Shown piece by piece: positions 8,991 through 17,671 of a DNA stretch of 64,000 nucleotides; the first letter of the stretch is position 1, and every line of letters starts with the position of its first letter. The position numbers were made by a program, and so were the translations under genes. Below the pieces are notes generated by a model. It was not told the origin of the DNA, made no database searches, and was given only the letters and a program-made list of their open reading frames with translations. The DNA lies in the NCBI GenBank assembly GCA_040218045.1, contig JAVJQA010000019.1, positions 62,001 to 126,000 on the forward strand, written 5' to 3'. The DNA comes from Marinoscillum sp040218045 (lineage in GTDB: Bacteria > Bacteroidota > Bacteroidia > Cytophagales > Cyclobacteriaceae).

Positions 8991-10211
8991 TCAAATTAAG
9001 AACTTAAGGATGAGTCCGATCCCTAACCAGACGTAGCAGATTAGCGCTAAATATTTTAATGTTTTTTCCAATGCGGGGCTTTTCTGTGCCATTTCACCAT
9101 GGTGCATCATGCCTTTTCCTTTTACAAACCCGACATAAGCCAGTACTCCACTTATTGCTACGAAGATCAAGTTCAGAAAGAAGGTGTAGTTGGTTTTGAA
9201 ATGATCACCTTCTGTAATTGAAGATTTTACTGAAGTATCAGGTAGTAATTCCGCAAGACTAAAACCGTAGTGTAGAATAAGTGAGGTAGTTATAAGCGAT
9301 GAAAATAAGAGAAACAGGATAAACAGGGACATCTTCCATCCGTAGTATTTGGCATTGATCCGAAGTACGGGAAATACCACCAGGTCGCTAAATATGAATG
9401 CCATGACACCCGCAAAACTTACTCCTTTGTCGAACAGTAAAGCAGCCAGAGGGATGTTGCCCATACTTCCGATAAAGGTGAGAAATGCAGCTACTGGCCC
9501 TACAATGACATGCTCTAACAAAGTGAAAAATGAATAATCTGATCCACTTCCACTATTGATAAAAAGTGTCTGGAAAAAACTATCTGGAACAAACACCGCA
9601 ACTATACCTGCTATGGTAAAACCCACAGTTACATCTTTCCAGACCATTTGCCATTCCATTGCATATTTTTGTCCGATCCGCTGCCAGCTTTCATTTGACC
9701 TGAACTTTTCCCAAAAACTTTGGTCCTTCATATGATGATTATCGGGCTTTCCGAGTGACTTCCGCGCAGCTTCTATGAGCTTTTTGGGTTTAATAAGCTT
9801 GATTAGTAACCAGCAACTTAGGATGAGCAATATCCCACCTACATATTCTCCTACCACAAACTGCCATCCAAGAAAGATAGAAATAACCACTCCTAATTCG
9901 ATCACCAGGTTTGTGGAAGCAAGTAAATAGGCTATTGCTGCTGCAAAGCTTGCTCCTTTTTGGAAAAGGGATTTGGTGGTAGCAAGTGCCGCGAAACTGC
10001 ATGAGCTGCTAATGAAGCCAAAAAAGCTGGCAATTGATAGGCTTTTGAGGTTGCTTTCACCAATGTATTTGCGCATGCGCTCCCTGGTAACAAACACCTG
10101 AACCATACTGCTCACAATGTACCCAAGGATAAATGCCCACATCGCCATCCAGAAAAATCCTGTGGTAGTGTAAGCTGCTTCTCCCCACTGTTGTAGAAAT
10201 TGCTGTGACAT
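8991..10211 (-). CDS. Predicted permease of the UPF0718/ArsP-like family (COG0701)
   Basis: 406 residues with about ten TM helices in two repeats. The family signature SCSFAALATTKSLFQKGASF and the following TM segment lie near residues 60-95; the matching second-half motif is GSMGNIPLAALLFDKGVSFAG near 245-265. Relatives include the organoarsenical exporter ArsP and uncharacterised metal-related permeases. The region upstream encodes metal-binding (HMA) proteins and a TonB receptor on the same strand, so export of a metal or metalloid is a sensible inference, but the substrate is unknown. A 354-bp spacer with repeats separates it from that cluster, so it probably has its own promoter. Confidence 0.85.
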   Translation of the reverse strand: MSQQFLQQWGEAAYTTTGFFWMAMWAFILGYIVSSMVQVFVTRERMRKYIGESNLKSLSIASFFGFISSSCSFAALATTKSLFQKGASFAAAIAYLLASTNLVIELGVVISIFLGWQFVVGEYVGGILLILSCWLLIKLIKPKKLIEAARKSLGKPDNHHMKDQSFWEKFRSNESWQRIGQKYAMEWQMVWKDVTVGFTIAGIVAVFVPDSFFQTLFINSGSGSDYSFFTLLEHVIVGPVAAFLTFIGSMGNIPLAALLFDKGVSFAGVMAFIFSDLVVFPVLRINAKYYGWKMSLFILFLLFSSLITTSLILHYGFSLAELLPDTSVKSSITEGDHFKTNYTFFLNLIFVAISGVLAYVGFVKGKGMMHHGEMAQKSPALEKTLKYLALICYVWLGIGLILKFLI

Positions 10212-10270
10212 AAAAAAACCTTAAATCCGGGTTCAATGCCGTTTAGTAAGCTCTAATTGCACTTTAAAAA

Positions 10271-10366
10271 GTCATTCTGTTAACCTGCCTGTCGGGCTGC
10301 CTGTCCGGCAGGCAGGGAATCTTTAACTCAACATTTGTTTATCATAAAGATTCCTGACGGAATGAC
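10271..10366. repeat. REP-like imperfect inverted repeat
   Basis: GTCATTCTGTTA near 10271 and GGAATCTTTA near 10316-10325 are mirrored by TAAAGATTCCTGACGGAATGAC, read as its two pieces TAAAGATTCC and GGAATGAC (10345-10366). The left part contains a GC-rich dyad, TGCCTG..CAGGCA (about 10299-10315). This layout matches dispersed REP-like elements; a count of copies in the genome would confirm it. Confidence 0.55.
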
Positions 10367-10481
10367 CTAAATAATAAAGCTTAATTAAACGGTATTGAAT
10401 TTCGGTTAAAACGATAATCATTTAAGGCTGCTAACTACATTTTGTTTTCAGAAGTAGGTAATTTGTAAGTGTGGAGAAAAG

Positions 10482-10544
10482 AAAAATCCGCCTTTTCTGT
10501 CATCCTGAACTTGTTTCAGGATCTTATTGAAAAGGCGGATTTTT
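10482..10544. terminator. Nested inverted repeat, likely bidirectional terminator
   Basis: Outer arms AAAAATCCGCCTTTTC (10482-10497) and GAAAAGGCGGATTTTT (10529-10544) are a perfect 16-bp inverted repeat with T runs on both strands. Inside is a second stem ATCCTGAA-N5-TTCAGGAT (10502-10522). It lies 21 bp after the stop of the HMA protein gene, so it should end the TonB-receptor/HMA transcript. The same nested plan recurs at 20367-20436. Confidence 0.75.
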
Positions 10545-10565
10545 GAAGATTGTCTTACCAAATAT

Positions 10566-10934
10566 TTAATGATGGTCCTCGCTATGCGCTCCGTCTTTGC
10601 AGCACAGTGGTAGGTTCTCATAGGCTATGGGATCCCTTTTTACATCATCTGCATGGTATCCTACTTTAGATACACGCTTTCTGATCGTTTGAGGATCAGT
10701 TTTTTTCTCATTATAGACTACAGTGAGCATTTTGGAATCTACATCCAGGTTCACGTCTTTCACTCCTTTTTCGAAGACTAAGTCACTTTCGATGGCCTCT
10801 TTGCACATTTCACAAACGGCCGAGGTTTTGATTTCCACTTTGTAGCCTTTGTCTACTTTTTCGGGTTCCTGCTGTGCATATGTGGTTAACCCAATGAAAA
10901 GGGATATGATGGTAGTTATTGTTTGAATCTTCAT
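10566..10934 (-). CDS. Secreted heavy-metal-associated (HMA) domain protein
   Basis: 122 residues. A signal peptide (residues 1-20, ending TTYAQ) is followed by a ferredoxin-like HMA domain with the metal site CEMC near residues 41-44 (AVCEMCKEAIESDL), close to the usual MxCxxC. The C-terminus adds CC and several His (PLCCKDG..SEDHH), further soft-metal ligands. Likely a periplasmic copper or mercury chaperone. It begins 16 bp after the TonB-dependent receptor and is probably its operon partner: receptor imports or senses the metal, this protein holds it. Metal identity is not decidable here. Confidence 0.88.
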   Translation of the reverse strand: MKIQTITTIISLFIGLTTYAQQEPEKVDKGYKVEIKTSAVCEMCKEAIESDLVFEKGVKDVNLDVDSKMLTVVYNEKKTDPQTIRKRVSKVGYHADDVKRDPIAYENLPLCCKDGAHSEDHH

Positions 10935-10949
10935 TGTTTTGTTGTTTAA

Positions 10950-13151
10950 TTATCTCTCAATTTTATATCTAAATCCTACATAGATCATTCGGCCTGTTAT
11001 TGGAGCCCATATCATGGAAGCATCAAATTCATTGCCAAAAGGGTTTTCTGCATCTACAATTGGGTTGCTTTGTGTGAAATTTAGAAGGTTTTCAGATCCT
11101 AAATAGATACTGCCCCAGCGAAACCCGCGACTAACCTGTGTATTGAGTAAAAGGAAATCTTTTGTTCTTGATCCTAACTGAAATTCTGTGGGCTTGTCAG
11201 AAGTGTTGGGTAACCTTTTGCTTCCAAACCACTGGAGAGTAGCATCAGCCTTCCATTTATCATATTTCGTAGAATAGGATGCATTTAGGAATAATCTATT
11301 TTTTGAGATGTACGGGACATGTCTCAATTGTCCATCAATTGTTGTGCGCACGTCGTAATATTTGTATGCTGACTTTAGCCCAAAAAATTCATTGAGCTGA
11401 TATTTAGCTTCTATTTGAAAACTGTGCGCATAAGACTGCCCATCGAGGTTATAAATGGTCACTCTATGTGAGTTTTGATCCATATCGTAAATCAACTGAT
11501 TTTCGAATGTGGTGTAGAAGTAGTCCCCAATTAGGTTGATATGCCGATCACCCACATCTAGTTTGGTAGTGACACTTCCGCCCATATTCCACGAAATTTC
11601 AGGATTCAGCTCTTCGGTAACCATGAATTGTCGGTTAGAGACGAGTGCATTGATATTCTCTACCAATGGGTTGCCCACTCTGTACCCTCGACCAATGGCC
11701 AATCTTACTGCCGTGTGTTCGGTCAACTGATACCTGGTATGTAGGCGAGGGGTCAGGAATGTTCCATAAAGGTTATGAAAATCTGCTCGCCCACCAGCGA
11801 TCAAACTAAAGTTGTCCCCAGGCAAAAAAGAATATTCAAAAAATGCTCCAGGAACAATCTCCGTCCTTGCGAAGGCTGAGTCGACATACACTTCGTTGAA
11901 GTCATCATAAAGCATACTTACACCAGCTTTATACTGATGAAATGAATTGCCGATGATATTCTGATAGATTGCATTTCCATAAATGGTCTTTTCCTGTCCA
12001 GAGTAATCATCCCGACCAAAACCAGCATCAATATCCGTATAAGCTCCTGAATACATAAATCCCCAACCCTGATAGGGTTTGTTAGGAAACAGCACACCTG
12101 TTTTACCAAATAACTCAACCCTTGTAGTTTGGTTGGAAAACCCATACATAGGTGATGTTTTGAAGTCATCTCCAAAGCCAAATCCTAATTGACCGCCAGC
12201 TTTATCATCGTGCATGACCTGCAAGCCTATTTGTGACCTTATGCGATCGCCCATGTACTTGTACCGGTTCATAAAGTTGATCTGTCGTGATTTTGGCAAA
12301 TCCATGAAATCATCATCATTTCCATCTATTTCAGTACCCAAGTAATTGGAGTGTAACAATAGGGCTGTGCTCCATTTGTCATTGAGATCAGTGGCGTGAT
12401 TGGCATTGACTTCTGCTCTGCCAAATGAGTTGACGTATCCGTTGAGGTATAGCTTCTCACTGTTTTCGGGCTTCTTAAGCTCCACATTGAGTTGTCCGGT
12501 CATGGATTCATAGCCATTCACCACAGTTCCTGCTCCTTTGCCTACATCAATTGACTGTAACCAGGTGCCGGGAACATAACCCATGCCATAACGACTAATA
12601 AGTCCCCTAATGTGCGGTATGTTTTCACGATTGGTCTGAACGTACCTTCCATCAAGACCAAGCATTTGTATAGTTTTGGCTCCACTAACTGCATCAGTGT
12701 AAGATACATCCACTGATGCGTTTGTTTCGAAGCTCTCAGAAAGGTTGCAACAAGCAGCTTTGGTAAGCTCTGCTGAAGAAATTACTTCAACATGTTTGGC
12801 CTCTAGATCATCCATAAAAGTACTGGACCCTGTGACTACCACATCATTGAGGGATTCGGAGGATTCAGTCATCTCAATACGCATGATAGATTTAAAATTA
12901 GGTTTGACCAGTTTGGACTCGAATCCAGTAAAGGAAATCTGAAGCATGGATTGTGGACTTGATAATTCAAGGGAAAACTTACCTTCCACATCCGTAATGG
13001 TTCCATTCTGAGTGCCGGATTCCAGCACAGTAGCGCCGATGAGTGGTTCGCCGGTGTTATCTATCACTGAGCCTGTGAGTGTTTGGGAAATAGCTGCTTG
13101 TGCACACAGGCTGATGCAAAGCATTATTGAATATTTTATGATTAATTTCAT
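10950..13151 (-). CDS. TonB-dependent receptor of a metal-linked family
   Basis: About 733 residues from the ATG at 13151, followed by a signal peptide ending in AAISQ. Residues about 23-105 are a CarboxypepD_reg-like domain (GSVIDNTGEPLIGATVLE). The plug follows: SSAELTKAACCNLSESFETNASVDV, with the paired Cys seen in receptors that travel with HMA proteins, then LGLDGRYVQTNRENIPHIRG. The rest is a 22-strand barrel ending in a C-terminal aromatic-rich strand (MIYVGFRYKIE). It is an outer-membrane transporter driven by TonB. The gene pair with the HMA protein 16 bp downstream and the HYC_CC_PP-like protein upstream points to a metal (copper-like) substrate; this is context inference. Confidence 0.9.
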   Translation of the reverse strand: MKLIIKYSIMLCISLCAQAAISQTLTGSVIDNTGEPLIGATVLESGTQNGTITDVEGKFSLELSSPQSMLQISFTGFESKLVKPNFKSIMRIEMTESSESLNDVVVTGSSTFMDDLEAKHVEVISSAELTKAACCNLSESFETNASVDVSYTDAVSGAKTIQMLGLDGRYVQTNRENIPHIRGLISRYGMGYVPGTWLQSIDVGKGAGTVVNGYESMTGQLNVELKKPENSEKLYLNGYVNSFGRAEVNANHATDLNDKWSTALLLHSNYLGTEIDGNDDDFMDLPKSRQINFMNRYKYMGDRIRSQIGLQVMHDDKAGGQLGFGFGDDFKTSPMYGFSNQTTRVELFGKTGVLFPNKPYQGWGFMYSGAYTDIDAGFGRDDYSGQEKTIYGNAIYQNIIGNSFHQYKAGVSMLYDDFNEVYVDSAFARTEIVPGAFFEYSFLPGDNFSLIAGGRADFHNLYGTFLTPRLHTRYQLTEHTAVRLAIGRGYRVGNPLVENINALVSNRQFMVTEELNPEISWNMGGSVTTKLDVGDRHINLIGDYFYTTFENQLIYDMDQNSHRVTIYNLDGQSYAHSFQIEAKYQLNEFFGLKSAYKYYDVRTTIDGQLRHVPYISKNRLFLNASYSTKYDKWKADATLQWFGSKRLPNTSDKPTEFQLGSRTKDFLLLNTQVSRGFRWGSIYLGSENLLNFTQSNPIVDAENPFGNEFDASMIWAPITGRMIYVGFRYKIER

Positions 13152-13219
13152 TGTCATTGATTGAAATTGAACATTAGTACAGGTGAGCACAGCTCACCTA
13201 AAAAATGAATCTCAATGAC

Positions 13220-13627
13220 TTAAAGAAGGAAAGATTGAATCATGACCGGAATGTCACGCTCAATCAAAGGGGGCTTATATTTTGAGTATGCAAAGTTATC
13301 AGTGGAACCTTTAAGCAGGTCCAACTCAATGATGAAATAGGAGAGAACACTGATCAAATGAAAGTCTGTGTGCAGATCAAACTCAAAAGAGGAGGCATTC
13401 ATTTCATCTACCTTGTATTCCTCTTTGGTATCCTTGCAGCATTTCATCGGGCATTCCTGATTCTCATTGTCAAGACCGGCCATTTCCATGCAGTGCTTTC
13501 CATTTTCAAAATAGGACACTTCCTGTAGTCTCCCCATGCAGTAGTGCTTGTGCATGGTGATACCCACCGTGGCAGCGATCAATAAGATTGCCATGGATAC
13601 GTGTGCTATTTTCTTTAGAGTTTGCAT
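13220..13627 (-). CDS. HYC_CC_PP-family-like Cys-rich membrane-anchored protein
   Basis: 135 residues. One N-terminal hydrophobic segment (VSMAILLIAATVGIT) is followed by the hallmark HKHYCMG, then C (GKHCMEMAG) and the paired-Cys motif ECPMKCCKD, and further on a PP pair (KYKPPLIERD). These spaced H/C/CC/PP residues define a small Bacteroidota family found next to TonB receptors of metal clusters. It probably binds a soft metal on the periplasmic side. It lies 68 bp upstream of the receptor gene on the same strand, likely first gene of that transcript. Confidence 0.8.
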   Translation of the reverse strand: MQTLKKIAHVSMAILLIAATVGITMHKHYCMGRLQEVSYFENGKHCMEMAGLDNENQECPMKCCKDTKEEYKVDEMNASSFEFDLHTDFHLISVLSYFIIELDLLKGSTDNFAYSKYKPPLIERDIPVMIQSFLL

Positions 13628-13635
13628 TCGTTGTA

Positions 13636-13643
13636 CAAAAGTA
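13636..13643 (-). promoter_or_regulatory. Candidate -7 box for the HYC_CC_PP/TonB/HMA operon
   Basis: On the minus strand TACTTTTG fits TAnnTTTG, the -7 element of the Bacteroidota primary sigma factor, 8 bp before the ATG at 13627. No TTG sits exactly 19 bp upstream, so support is partial. If used, the mRNA would be nearly leaderless. Confidence 0.35.
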
Positions 13644-13668
13644 CGGATTTTTATACTTAAGGTTGGTT

Positions 13669-14031
13669 TTATGGTTGTCTGAAAATTGCTTGAATATCCG
13701 CTGGAATCTCCAGTGGCTTTAATGGCCGTATATTAGCTCCACCAGTGTTGCCCAGTGGTACTTTCCCGACGAAGGATTTTACACCTCCAACCAGCAATCT
13801 GGGAAGCTGGCCCATGATTTCTCTTACATCTTTGATATGGAAGCCGAACTGTAGCATCTTCCAATGTACATAGCTATGCTGATATGGATAGGACTGACCG
13901 ATAACATGTGCCCGCTCCAGGTGATGCCAGGCTTGCTCTAGATGGTTTTGTTGAAACGCTTCTTGATATGCAGCTAATTCCTGCTCATAGTAGGGTTTGA
14001 GTTTACTTGGTAATGTTGTGTTGAACTTCAT
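13669..14031 (-). CDS. DUF3703-family protein
   Basis: 120 residues from the ATG at 14031. The protein matches the DUF3703 pattern closely: an N-terminal helix pair (YYEQELAAYQEAFQQNHLEQAWHHLERAHVIGQ), then VHWKMLQFGFHIKDVREIMGQ, and the conserved end GKVPLGNTGGANI. DUF3703 proteins are small, soluble and often lie in mercury or other heavy-metal gene clusters; their activity is unknown. It starts 14 bp after the HMA-MauE gene and is part of the same transcript. Confidence 0.85.
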   Translation of the reverse strand: MKFNTTLPSKLKPYYEQELAAYQEAFQQNHLEQAWHHLERAHVIGQSYPYQHSYVHWKMLQFGFHIKDVREIMGQLPRLLVGGVKSFVGKVPLGNTGGANIRPLKPLEIPADIQAIFRQP

Positions 14032-14045
14032 AGGTTTAAGGGATA

Positions 14046-14816
14046 TTAATGAATAAATAGCATCCAACCTGCCATAGCTACCATGGCCAGGTCTTCGATG
14101 ATCGTGACTGTACTCATTGGTAGATTAAATACATCTCCCAGACAGGCGCATTTGATTTTGCGCTTGTTGAGATTACTTTCAATAACTCCTATGCTACTTA
14201 TCCCAAGGACTACCACCGTGATGAGGTTGGTATAGAATGGTGCGAAATTGATCAGATAGGATATACCAAGCCCAAGCTCTACAAATGGATACACATATCC
14301 CCAGCTTTTCCACCTTGTAGCTACAATGTCATACATGCTATAAGAGCTGGCAAAACCACTGAGGTTCAGTAGTTTGAAAAAGGAAAAAACCAGGAAAAAA
14401 CCAGCCATAAAATGTCGCATCCAAAGCATCCCTGAGAAGTCACTAAATGGATATTGAGTCAATAAGCTAACGCCGAAAATGAAGCTGACGATAATGATTA
14501 GTGGTTTATAAGTACTGAATGAAATACCGGGTAGGGAAGAGCTACTTTCCTTGTTCTTTCCTATGACAGGTAATGGAGCTAACTCTTGCTTTTCAGAGGA
14601 GATTGCATAACGGCCTTTTTCCCTAAGTAGCTGATTTACTCTATCCAGATTCAATGGTTTTTCCATTTCAACAGTTGCTTGTGGATATTTCAGCTGAACT
14701 TTGGCGTTGGTTACACCTTCTATCTCGTTTAATATTTCGGAGACTTTTGCAATGCATCCATCACAGGTCATTCCTGAAATGCCATATTCCTGTTTGGTCA
14801 ATTCATTTAATTCCAT
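14046..14816 (-). CDS. HMA domain fused to a MauE/DoxX-like membrane protein
   Basis: 256 residues. Residues 8-70 form an HMA domain with the metal site MTCDGC (ISGMTCDGCIAKVSEIL). After a linker come four to five TM helices of the MauE/DoxX type (from about residue 95), with a conserved CxC in KIKCACLGDVFNLP that may carry electrons or metal. MauE-like proteins act in disulfide or redox maturation; the attached HMA domain suggests delivery or reduction of a soft metal ion at the membrane. It precedes DUF3703 by 14 bp and fits the metal region around it. Confidence 0.85.
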   Translation of the reverse strand: MELNELTKQEYGISGMTCDGCIAKVSEILNEIEGVTNAKVQLKYPQATVEMEKPLNLDRVNQLLREKGRYAISSEKQELAPLPVIGKNKESSSSLPGISFSTYKPLIIIVSFIFGVSLLTQYPFSDFSGMLWMRHFMAGFFLVFSFFKLLNLSGFASSYSMYDIVATRWKSWGYVYPFVELGLGISYLINFAPFYTNLITVVVLGISSIGVIESNLNKRKIKCACLGDVFNLPMSTVTIIEDLAMVAMAGWMLFIH

Positions 14817-15051
14817 GATACAAATATCACGAAATCATCAGGAGGAAGTTTTACAGGGTTTTGAGAGTATTTTATAAGATTTTGAACTTGTAATCTTATC
14901 TCAATTTTCCATGCTTCCATGAGGGGATTATTCCTAACCCAAACGCTGCAATTATAATAATTGATACTATGAGCATAAGTGAAGGTATGAAATTCAACGA
15001 AGAAGACAAAATCGCTTCGCTTTAGGAGACGCATTTTAATAAATTGGAACA

Positions 15052-15816
15052 CTAAATATTCGAATCCAGAAAGATTTTCCATCCATCATCACCCCGTTTC
15101 CAAACCAGTAGATATTTACCATTGTAGGAACCACTACATTGCCCAATCTCAAAGGCCATGTGTTCATTTACGGGCTCTACGATGAGCGGGGTGAGGGTAA
15201 GTTGATAAGTGTCTCGGCGCATATACGAGTAGGTTTCCGTGATTTTTTCCCGGCCATTTATCACAGGTCGATGGTTGTAATAGATCGCATCAATCATATA
15301 CAGGTCATTGACCAACAGATCCACATTATGCTGATTGCAGTACCGGATCCACTCAGCCCGCCTTGTTGAAATGTAAGATGTGTCAGCTTTTTGCGGCTCA
15401 GACGGTGCTATAAATTCCAAAAGTCTTTTTTTGGCTCTTTTATCCCAGATCAGGAGGTGTTTGTAAGTTTGGCCAGTGGAATCTGTAAACACACCAATTT
15501 CGTAATCAAACTGATCCCCTTGATCAGCCTGCACTGTTTTTATTACTTCAACTTTACTCACTCTTGATTGAGATTTATAGCTTTCAAGGATTTGGGTCTT
15601 ACCTGATAAAATCTCACCTGAGGGCAATACTTTAATGGAGTTGTCCAGATAAGAATTCGATAGAGAATCTTTGTGTTCATTGATCGCCCTAACCCAGAGT
15701 TCATTTCTGGTTAATTGAACTTCAGGCGATTGCCCTGGATTCTGGGATTTCTCAGCATTATTTTGGCTGGAAGTACACCCGCTGAAGAATAACAAGTAAA
15801 TGGTGAGATAACGCAT
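15052..15816 (-). CDS. Lipoprotein with two NTF2/SnoaL-like domains
   Basis: 254 residues. Signal peptide with lipobox FFSGC. Two similar halves follow (about residues 38-135 and 145-254), each with the SnoaL/DUF4440-like plan: an N-terminal helix (NELWVRAINEHKDSL; RAEWIRYCNQHNVD), a D/N-Y/A-I stretch, a G-REKITE / G-KTQILE helix, and a final sheet (KYLLVWKRGDDGWKIFLD). Tandem NTF2-like folds often bind small ligands; no catalytic residues can be assigned. It stands alone; the 235 bp after it hold no convincing gene. Confidence 0.75.
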   Translation of the reverse strand: MRYLTIYLLFFSGCTSSQNNAEKSQNPGQSPEVQLTRNELWVRAINEHKDSLSNSYLDNSIKVLPSGEILSGKTQILESYKSQSRVSKVEVIKTVQADQGDQFDYEIGVFTDSTGQTYKHLLIWDKRAKKRLLEFIAPSEPQKADTSYISTRRAEWIRYCNQHNVDLLVNDLYMIDAIYYNHRPVINGREKITETYSYMRRDTYQLTLTPLIVEPVNEHMAFEIGQCSGSYNGKYLLVWKRGDDGWKIFLDSNI

Positions 15817-15928
15817 TTTACTGAATTTTGAATTTAGAAGGGAATTAATTTACAAGAATCTGTTGATTTCAGGGAGTTAGGTCCATCAAAAAGATGTTAT
15901 TTTGGAAGTCAATTTATTGATCAGTTAG

Positions 15929-16741
15929 ATGAATTTAAAGGGTAATGTGGTTGTGGTCACGGGAGCAGCCTCGGGTATTGGCAGAGAACTAGCCATTTGT
16001 CTTGCAGAAGAAGGGTGTCATCTCGCCTTATCTGATATCAATTTTTCAGAACTTGAAGAGACTGCTAGACTTATTCAGAACAATGAGATTGAACTAAAAC
16101 TGAACCAGCTTAATGTAGCTGATCAAACAGCCTTTTTTGCTTATGCAGATGAAGTTGTTGCCCATTTCGGTAAAGTGGACCGGGTAATCAATAATGCCGG
16201 TAGTTCAGTCGCAGATAGCTTTCTCAATTGTTCAATTGACGATTTTAGAATGATCATGGACATTAACTTCTGGGGTGTTTTTTATGGTGCGAAGGCTTTT
16301 TTGCCACATCTGTTAAAAAGACCTGATGCTACCTTAGTAAATGTGGCCAGTGTGAATGCTTTAATCCCTTTTCCTAACCAAAGCTCCTATAACGTTTCCA
16401 AAAGTGCCATCACTGGTTTGTCTGAATCACTCCAGCAGGAATTGTACGACACTACAGTGCGAACCATGTTGGTTTTTCCCGGAGGGGTCAAAACGAATAT
16501 TGTTCGGAATGGGAAGTTTGTAAAAGGGCCGAAAGAAGCAATGTCTCAGCAAGAGTCGGCTGATTATTTTGAAAAACTTGCTATGACTTCTGCATCTAAA
16601 GCTGCCAGGTGCATTGTAAGAGGTATCCGACGGAAAAAGAAACGGCTTAGAATCGGACTTGATGCTTATTTTATGGATTATTTGAAACGTCTTTTACCCA
16701 GATTTGCAGTGTGGTTTGCCCGTTGGCTAGCTAAGCGCTAA
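15929..16741 (+). CDS. Short-chain dehydrogenase/reductase (SDR)
   Basis: 270 residues with all classical SDR motifs: cofactor loop TGAASGIGRE (residues about 11-20), NNAG near 90, catalytic Ser in NVASVNA, and YNVSK (Tyr/Lys) near 155. The acidic residue in LSDINFSE suggests NAD(H) over NADP(H), though this is uncertain. Substrate unknown. The C-terminus has a basic amphipathic stretch (RRKKKRLRIG) and a hydrophobic end, suggesting membrane association. It is transcribed alone and its stop lies 2 bp from the convergent VOC gene. Confidence 0.92.
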   Translation: MNLKGNVVVVTGAASGIGRELAICLAEEGCHLALSDINFSELEETARLIQNNEIELKLNQLNVADQTAFFAYADEVVAHFGKVDRVINNAGSSVADSFLNCSIDDFRMIMDINFWGVFYGAKAFLPHLLKRPDATLVNVASVNALIPFPNQSSYNVSKSAITGLSESLQQELYDTTVRTMLVFPGGVKTNIVRNGKFVKGPKEAMSQQESADYFEKLAMTSASKAARCIVRGIRRKKKRLRIGLDAYFMDYLKRLLPRFAVWFARWLAKR

Positions 16742-16742
16742 C

Positions 16743-17117
16743 TTATTCATACTCCTGGCCAAACATTATCCTATGGCCATCGATGGTACGGATTGCAAAT
16801 TCTCTTTGACCCCAGGGTTTGTTTTCCGGTGCGGTAAGTATTTCCACTTTCTTCTTAATGAATTCATCGTAAAGCTGGTCAATGTTTTCTACTTCTAAAT
16901 AACCGAAGTAGGAATGATTGTTAGTTTCAGCCGCAGGTACATCATCAGCACATTCTCCGAGCATAATCATACAATTTCCTCTGCTTATAAAATGCCATCC
17001 TTCACCGGCCCAGACTGATTTGAACCCGAGCTGATCAATATAAAAATCCGATGATTTTTTCAGGTCCTGTACAGCCAGAACATAGCGCGTACCAATTATT
17101 CGAAGTTGGTTGTCCAT
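16743..17117 (-). CDS. VOC superfamily (glyoxalase/bleomycin-resistance fold) protein
   Basis: 124 residues with the paired beta-alpha-beta-beta-beta modules: YVLAVQDLKKSSDFYIDQLGF at the start and YLEVENIDQLYDEF in the middle, closing with GHRIMFGQEYE, where the final Glu is a usual metal ligand. Function may be lyase, dioxygenase-like or drug-binding. It follows the GNAT gene by 27 bp on the same strand, so the two likely share a transcript. Confidence 0.88.
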   Translation of the reverse strand: MDNQLRIIGTRYVLAVQDLKKSSDFYIDQLGFKSVWAGEGWHFISRGNCMIMLGECADDVPAAETNNHSYFGYLEVENIDQLYDEFIKKKVEILTAPENKPWGQREFAIRTIDGHRIMFGQEYE

Positions 17118-17144
17118 AACTCAGTTATTAATTTAATTAGTTGA

Positions 17145-17636
17145 TCAGATATTCTTTTGCATCACATAGTCATCCATTACATAACCATTGCCTATGTCCT
17201 GTACGATGGAGTTGATGTTGATAAATCCCATTTTTTCGTAAGCATGAATGGAGTTGGTGTTGTATTTATTTACTGTCAACTCAATTTTATCACACTTAAA
17301 ATTTTGTGCTCTTTTAATGATAGCCTCCAGGGCTTTCTTCCCAATACCGAGCCCGCGGTGTGATTTGGCTACATATAGCTTGCTTAAGAAAAGGTGCTTA
17401 TCTTTCAGATAGTGACTAAAATAACCTGCGTCTTTGTGGTCATGAACCAAAAGGCAATACTCAGTACCATCCAACACCTGTTGGCCAATGGCCGATTCAG
17501 ATTGGAATTTTTCAAGCATATAATTGACTTGCTCACTTCCAATAATGGGTGTGTAATGTTCCGTCCAGATCTCTCGTGCCAGATGGGCTACCCGCTTGAA
17601 GTGATTTGAATTTTCTGCATTGAGTATTTCGGTCAT
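17145..17636 (-). CDS. GNAT-family N-acetyltransferase
   Basis: 163 residues with the GNAT acetyl-CoA loop KSHRGLGIGKKALE (R/Q-x-x-G-x-G/A) near residues 93-106, then a helix and the strand IELTVNKYNTNSIHAYEKMGF that is typical of family members. Substrate unknown; the N-terminal WTEHYTPIIG pattern resembles acetyltransferases acting on small molecules or protein N-termini. Confidence 0.9.
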   Translation of the reverse strand: MTEILNAENSNHFKRVAHLAREIWTEHYTPIIGSEQVNYMLEKFQSESAIGQQVLDGTEYCLLVHDHKDAGYFSHYLKDKHLFLSKLYVAKSHRGLGIGKKALEAIIKRAQNFKCDKIELTVNKYNTNSIHAYEKMGFININSIVQDIGNGYVMDDYVMQKNI

Positions 17637-17671
17637 TCGCGCTTGTTTACTTATAAAAATACATCGTTATA

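Larger units (their letters stand above)
10212..10565. other. 354-bp intergenic spacer holding a REP-like repeat and a nested hairpin
   Basis: No protein gene is seen. The spacer holds two structured elements: an imperfect inverted repeat at 10271-10366 and a 16-bp perfect inverted repeat enclosing a second hairpin at 10482-10544. The first is rich in CCTGCC/GGCAGG, typical of intergenic REP-like repeats in Bacteroidota. The permease promoter should lie between 10212 and about 10270 or inside the repeat. Confidence 0.7.

Noticed and set aside
10271..10366. CRISPR-like or integron site
   Set aside because: No regularly spaced repeats or spacers and no integrase or Cas genes in the window.
14807..15082. 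91-codon ORF on the minus strand
   Set aside because: Overlaps the end of the NTF2-like lipoprotein gene, has no family pattern and odd composition; likely chance.
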